Shown: positions 5,601-7,528 of the stretch, piece by piece | Layout: each line of letters begins with the position of its first letter | Position numbering within the stretch: position 1 is the stretch's first letter | Assembly (NCBI GenBank): GCA_030630065.1 | Contig: DAOVNU010000030.1 | Coordinates: 1-7,528 of the forward strand | DNA from: a bacterium | Lineage (GTDB): Bacteria > Ratteibacteria > UBA8468 | DNA length: 7,528 bases | Direction of reading: 5' to 3' | Notes under the pieces: generated by a model | What the model was told of the DNA's origin: nothing | The model's input: the letters and a program-made list of their open reading frames with translations, nothing else | Database searches by the model: none | Made by a program: the position numbers and the translations under genes

Positions 5601-7528
5601 CGAATAATCAACTCTCTTACCCAAAAGATTCTGACGGAATCTCCCCTGTTTGCCTTTAAGGAAATTTGAAATTGACTTGAGAGGCCTGTTCCCTCTGCCA
5701 ACTACAGGACTACCATGCCGACCATTATCCAGAAGATTATCCACCGCTTCCTGAAGCATACGTTTCTCATTACGAATAATGATTTCAGGAGCTTTTAACT
5801 TTAGTAATTTTTTTAAGCGATTATTACGGTTAATTACTCTCTGGTAAAGGTCATTAAGGTCACTGGTAGTAAATCTCCCTCCGTCTAAAGGTAGAAGAGG
5901 CCTGAGGTCAGGAGGTAATACCGGAATAACGTCGGTAATCATCCATTCCGGTTTTACCTTGCTTCTCTTCAAACCCTGCGTAACCCTCAGAGTTTTAATC
6001 AGTTTTTTCCTTTTACCCTTATATTTAGTATTTTTTATGCTGCGTAAAAGCGAACTCTCGGTTTTCTTTAAGTCAACCTCTCTTAAAAGTTCCCTGATGG
6101 CTTCTGCTCCGATACCCGCTTCAAATCCTTTATTAGTTTTGGCTCTTTGATACTCCTCCTCAGTAAGTAGTTCTTTCTGTTTATAAGAACTTTCTCCCTG
6201 TTTAATCACCAAATAATTCTTAAAGTAAAGAACTTTCTCTAAATCGCTCTGGGACATATTCAAAAGAAGCCCCATCCAGTTAGCGGTACTCTTAAATAAC
6301 CAGATATAACTGACCGGGGCAGCAAGTTCAATATGACCCATTCTCTCCCGGCGAACGTCAGAGGTAGTAACTTCCACTCCACAACGGTCGCAGGTAATAC
6401 CCTTATGCTTAATTTTTTTATACTTTCCACAGGCACATTCCCAATCCTTCACCGGACCAAAAATCTTTTCGCAGAAAAGGCCGTCCTTTTCAGGTTTAAA
6501 TGTCCGATAATTAATTGTTTCTGCTTTCCTCACCTCTCCGTAGGACCAGGAACGGGAACGAATGGTTGCAGGAGAAGCAATGCTCAGAGAAATTTCCCTC
6601 TTATTTTCCTGGCTCCTCTGAATCCTCACATCCAATCCCATAGCTCTCAATTCTTTCACTAAAACATTAAATGATTCAGGGATTCTATGTTCAGAGAAAT
6701 TTTTTCCTTTAACAATCGATTCATAAATCCTTTTCCTGCCAACGGTATCGTCGCTTTTTACCGTCAGAATTTCTTGCAGGGTGTAAGCAGCTCCATAACC
6801 TTCTAATGCCCATACCTCCATTTCCCCGAACCTCTGACCGCCAAACTGCGCTCTTCCTCCCAAAGGTTGCTGGGTCACCAAAGAATAGGGGCCGACACTG
6901 CGCGCATGAACCTTATCATCCGCCAGATGAAATAGTTTCATCATATAGATATAACCAACGGTAACTTTCTGGCGGAATGGCTCGCCGGTTAATCCATCGT
7001 AGAGAATAATTCTTCCATCCTCGGGAAGATTGGCTTTTTTAAGAAGATTCTTGATATCTTTTTCCGAAAAACTTTCAAAAACAGGATTTTCAACCGAGAT
7101 ACCGAGGGCCTTTGCCGCCCACCCCAAATGTGTCTCCAAAACCTGACCCAGATTCATCCGGGAGGGAACACCCAGAGGATTTAAGACAATCTCCACCGGT
7201 GTCCCGTCGGCAAGATAAGGCATATCTTCCTCAGGAAGAATTCTCGCAATCACACCTTTATTACCATGACGGCCAGACATTTTGTCCCCAACCGCAATTG
7301 GCTTTTTAATTACTATTTCCACGATAATCCTTCTGATAACGTCAGAAGGAAGATTATCGCCTTTCTTAAGTTTACTAATTAATTTTTTCTCCTGGGAATC
7401 AATTTTGTCGATCTCAGCCACAATAGAGCCCAAAAGTTTTTTGACTTGAATGCGCAGTTTTTCTTTTTTAACAAGATTCAAAACTTTTGCCTCAAGATTT
7501 TCCCTTTTCTCTAAATTATGTTTTTTAA
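2631..7528 (-). CDS. rpoBC: RpoB–RpoC fusion: DNA-directed RNA polymerase beta/beta' subunits in one chain (5' end outside window)
   Basis: One continuous frame of about 1,631 visible codons encodes the C-terminal quarter of beta followed directly by beta'. These subunits form the catalytic core of bacterial RNA polymerase. The frame is still open at the window edge, and the first possible in-frame start inside (TTG at 7481) falls within RpoB homology, so the gene is cut at its 5' end. Seen in order: RpoB GDKMSGRHGNKG (about 7250–7290), HARSVGPYSLVTQQPLGG, GQRFGEMEVWALE and PESFNVLVKEL. A linker of about 13 residues follows, then RpoC IASP, WSYGEV, the Cys4 zinc site CACGKY…CDRCG, the clamp helices, NADFDGDQM (three catalytic Asp), the bridge helix, the second Cys4 zinc site, the trigger loop with an SI3-type insert, and the standard C-terminus ending near PAGTGF. 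The TAA stop lies 6 bp before rpsL. Separate rpoB and rpoC genes are the norm; natural fusions are known in Helicobacter and Wolbachia. Identity is certain, and the fusion is read directly from the sequence. Confidence 0.95.
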   Translation of the reverse strand, partial: KKHNLEKRENLEAKVLNLVKKEKLRIQVKKLLGSIVAEIDKIDSQEKKLISKLKKGDNLPSDVIRRIIVEIVIKKPIAVGDKMSGRHGNKGVIARILPEEDMPYLADGTPVEIVLNPLGVPSRMNLGQVLETHLGWAAKALGISVENPVFESFSEKDIKNLLKKANLPEDGRIILYDGLTGEPFRQKVTVGYIYMMKLFHLADDKVHARSVGPYSLVTQQPLGGRAQFGGQRFGEMEVWALEGYGAAYTLQEILTVKSDDTVGRKRIYESIVKGKNFSEHRIPESFNVLVKELRAMGLDVRIQRSQENKREISLSIASPATIRSRSWSYGEVRKAETINYRTFKPEKDGLFCEKIFGPVKDWECACGKYKKIKHKGITCDRCGVEVTTSDVRRERMGHIELAAPVSYIWLFKSTANWMGLLLNMSQSDLEKVLYFKNYLVIKQGESSYKQKELLTEEEYQRAKTNKGFEAGIGAEAIRELLREVDLKKTESSLLRSIKNTKYKGKRKKLIKTLRVTQGLKRSKVKPEWMITDVIPVLPPDLRPLLPLDGGRFTTSDLNDLYQRVINRNNRLKKLLKLKAPEIIIRNEKRMLQEAVDNLLDNGRHGSPVVGRGNRPLKSISNFLKGKQGRFRQNLLGKRVDYSGRAVIVVGPELKINECGLPKYMALELFAPFILRELRKREYIHTISSAKKALEKNDPEVWEILEEVVKNRLILLNRQPTLHRLSIQAFQPRLIEGNVIKLHPLVCAAFNADFDGDQMAVHIPLSPEAEMEANLLMSAETHVLSPASGKPIVTPSQDIVVGCYYLTSIESKESGTEVYSNPNEVLFAYHADKLSLHAKIKVQINGEIIETTTGRIFFNEILPANLGFKNFLINKHTLGKLVDEIFSKFGYQETMKFLDEVKELGFKFATFGGISISLDDLVIPEKKKELVQKAKFQVDRFEKDFQKGIITDGEKYNKVIDVWAYSTNKIAEEVFLALDKSQKDGYFNPIFIMIDSGARGTHVQVNQLAGMRGLMTRPKRKITGGIGEIIETPVISNFKEGLNVLEYFVSTHGGRKGLVDTALKTSEAGYLSRRLVDVVQNVVVTEEDCGERINGILIGPILEGERVVVSLKERIVGRVALDNVVDIITDDVIARSNEVITPEIADNIVAAGIERIRIRSVLTCKSERGVCRKCYGWNLATRKLVELGEAVGIVAAQSIGEPGTQLTLRTFHYGGVASRIAEESKIVSGRKGKIQLRSLRDGQEVIKDRNGKRIVLNKGGEIAIYDERDREIEKYTPPVGAVLKVKEGQNISAGTLLAEWNPYIIRVIARESGRVQFKDIVRGRTLKEGKEIKGRVIAGYKNMNPAILIEKDGRKVAYYPLPGETTLKVKDGEMVRKGKCLAERPRLSGKMQDITGGLPRVSELFEARHPKNPAILSEIDGVVIVQEDDSGKRIRKGERVIRIKSSTGTVKEMSIPSGKHLNVSDGEHVVAGEKLTDGTIVLDDILNIKGERGVREYLLNEVQEVYRLESVTINDKHLEIIIRQMLSKVKVKDPGDTLLLEDQEIDRFKFQKINEEILAKGKKPAKGSPMVLGITRVALSCDSFISAASFQETTRVLTEAAVTGKIDPLYGLKENVIIGSFIPAGTGFIKQK
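3355..3884 (-). other. SI3-like insertion in the beta' trigger loop
   Basis: Between the first half of the trigger loop (RTFHYGGVASR) and the second half (DITGGLPRVSELFEARHPK) lie about 175 residues, where Firmicutes and Thermus have only a few. The segment has barrel-like elements similar to E. coli SI3 (PVGAVLKVKEGQ…AGTLLAEWNPY, then YYPLPGETTLKVKDGE…KGKCLAE), consistent with two sandwich-barrel hybrid motifs. SI3 moves with the trigger loop and influences pausing and catalysis in E. coli. Its presence points to a Gram-negative-type lineage. Boundaries are approximate and set by eye. Confidence 0.8.
6549..6560 (-). repeat. Six-base tandem duplication (CGTTCC x2) in the rpoC part
   Basis: The coding strand reads CGTTCCCGTTCC, giving Arg-Ser-Arg-Ser before WSYGEV. 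The usual beta' sequence here is a single copy (IRSWSYGEV or IRSWSFGEV). The result is a two-residue in-frame insertion about ten residues downstream of the RpoB–RpoC junction. The repeat is exact at the nucleotide level. Confidence 0.8.
6630..7528 (-). other. rpoB: RpoB (beta) C-terminal segment of the fusion
   Basis: About 300 residues match the last part of beta. They start in a lysine-rich helical stretch (about 7390–7528), continue through the DKMSGRHGNKG active-site lysine region and the DDKVHARS / QQPLGGRAQFGG switch-3 and beta-anchor region, and end in PESFNVLVKELRAMGLDV. In most bacteria beta ends within a few to several tens of residues of this point; E. coli ends in an acidic tail and a stop, whereas here the frame simply continues. 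The rifampicin-binding region and the rest of beta lie outside the window. The exact boundary is inferred from remembered family alignment. Confidence 0.88.

Larger units (their letters stand above)
2631..6592 (-). other. rpoC: RpoC (beta') segment of the fusion, nearly complete
   Basis: About 1,320 residues cover beta' from just before IASPATIR to its usual C-terminus. The normal beta' initiator Met and the roughly 15–25 residues before the ASP motif are missing or replaced by linker. Intact functional sites are: zinc site 1 (Cys codons between about 6380 and 6440); clamp helices for sigma (VINRNNRL…RNEKRMLQEAVD, about 5740–5860); NADFDGDQM at 5253–5279, which holds the Mg2+; the bridge helix (about 4300–4400); zinc site 2 (Cys near 4264 plus CKSERGVCRKC near 4008–4042); the trigger-loop base QSIGEPGTQLTLRTFH (about 3894–3945); and ASFQETTRVLTEAA near the C-terminus. 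No frameshift or loss of an essential residue is apparent. Confidence 0.9.

Noticed and set aside
7479..7481. TTG as the start of the large polymerase gene
   Set aside because: The frame is open through to base 7526 and this point is inside RpoB homology, so it is only the first possible start codon within the window, not the gene start.

Overview
This window is a bacterial transcription/translation (rif–str type) operon segment, read entirely on the minus strand. In transcription order it runs rpoB–rpoC, rpsL, rpsG, fusA. Every base except three short gaps (6, 10 and about 4 bp) is coding. Nothing on the plus strand looks like a gene. The DNA is moderately AT-rich.

Right to centre (7528 down to 2631): one uninterrupted reading frame carries the C-terminal part of the RNA polymerase beta subunit (RpoB) and runs on, with no stop or new start, into an essentially complete beta' subunit (RpoC). 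The two subunits are therefore predicted to be one RpoBC polypeptide. The 5' (RpoB N-terminal) part lies beyond the right edge, because the frame is still open at base 7528. Catalytic and zinc-binding motifs of beta' are intact, and a beta' trigger-loop insertion of the Gram-negative type (SI3-like) is present.

Centre (2624 to 1709): ribosomal proteins S12 (with a C-terminal tail of about 20 residues) and S7 (ordinary length). Both follow the preceding stop by only 6–10 bp and have A-rich leaders without a clear Shine-Dalgarno sequence.

Left (1704 to 1): elongation factor G, cut by the left edge within domain IV. Its G4 guanine-specificity motif reads NKME instead of NKMD.

Organism: a bacterium with the classical gene order and an SI3-bearing beta', probably from a Gram-negative or uncultured lineage. 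An Omnitrophota/PVC-like origin is only a weak guess from sequence flavour (the TGGIGE insertion near the beta' F-loop). The genes work together as one co-transcribed growth-rate module: the RNA polymerase core, two 30S proteins and the translocase. No promoter, terminator, RNA gene, mobile element or CRISPR array is visible. The main novelty is the rpoB–rpoC fusion.
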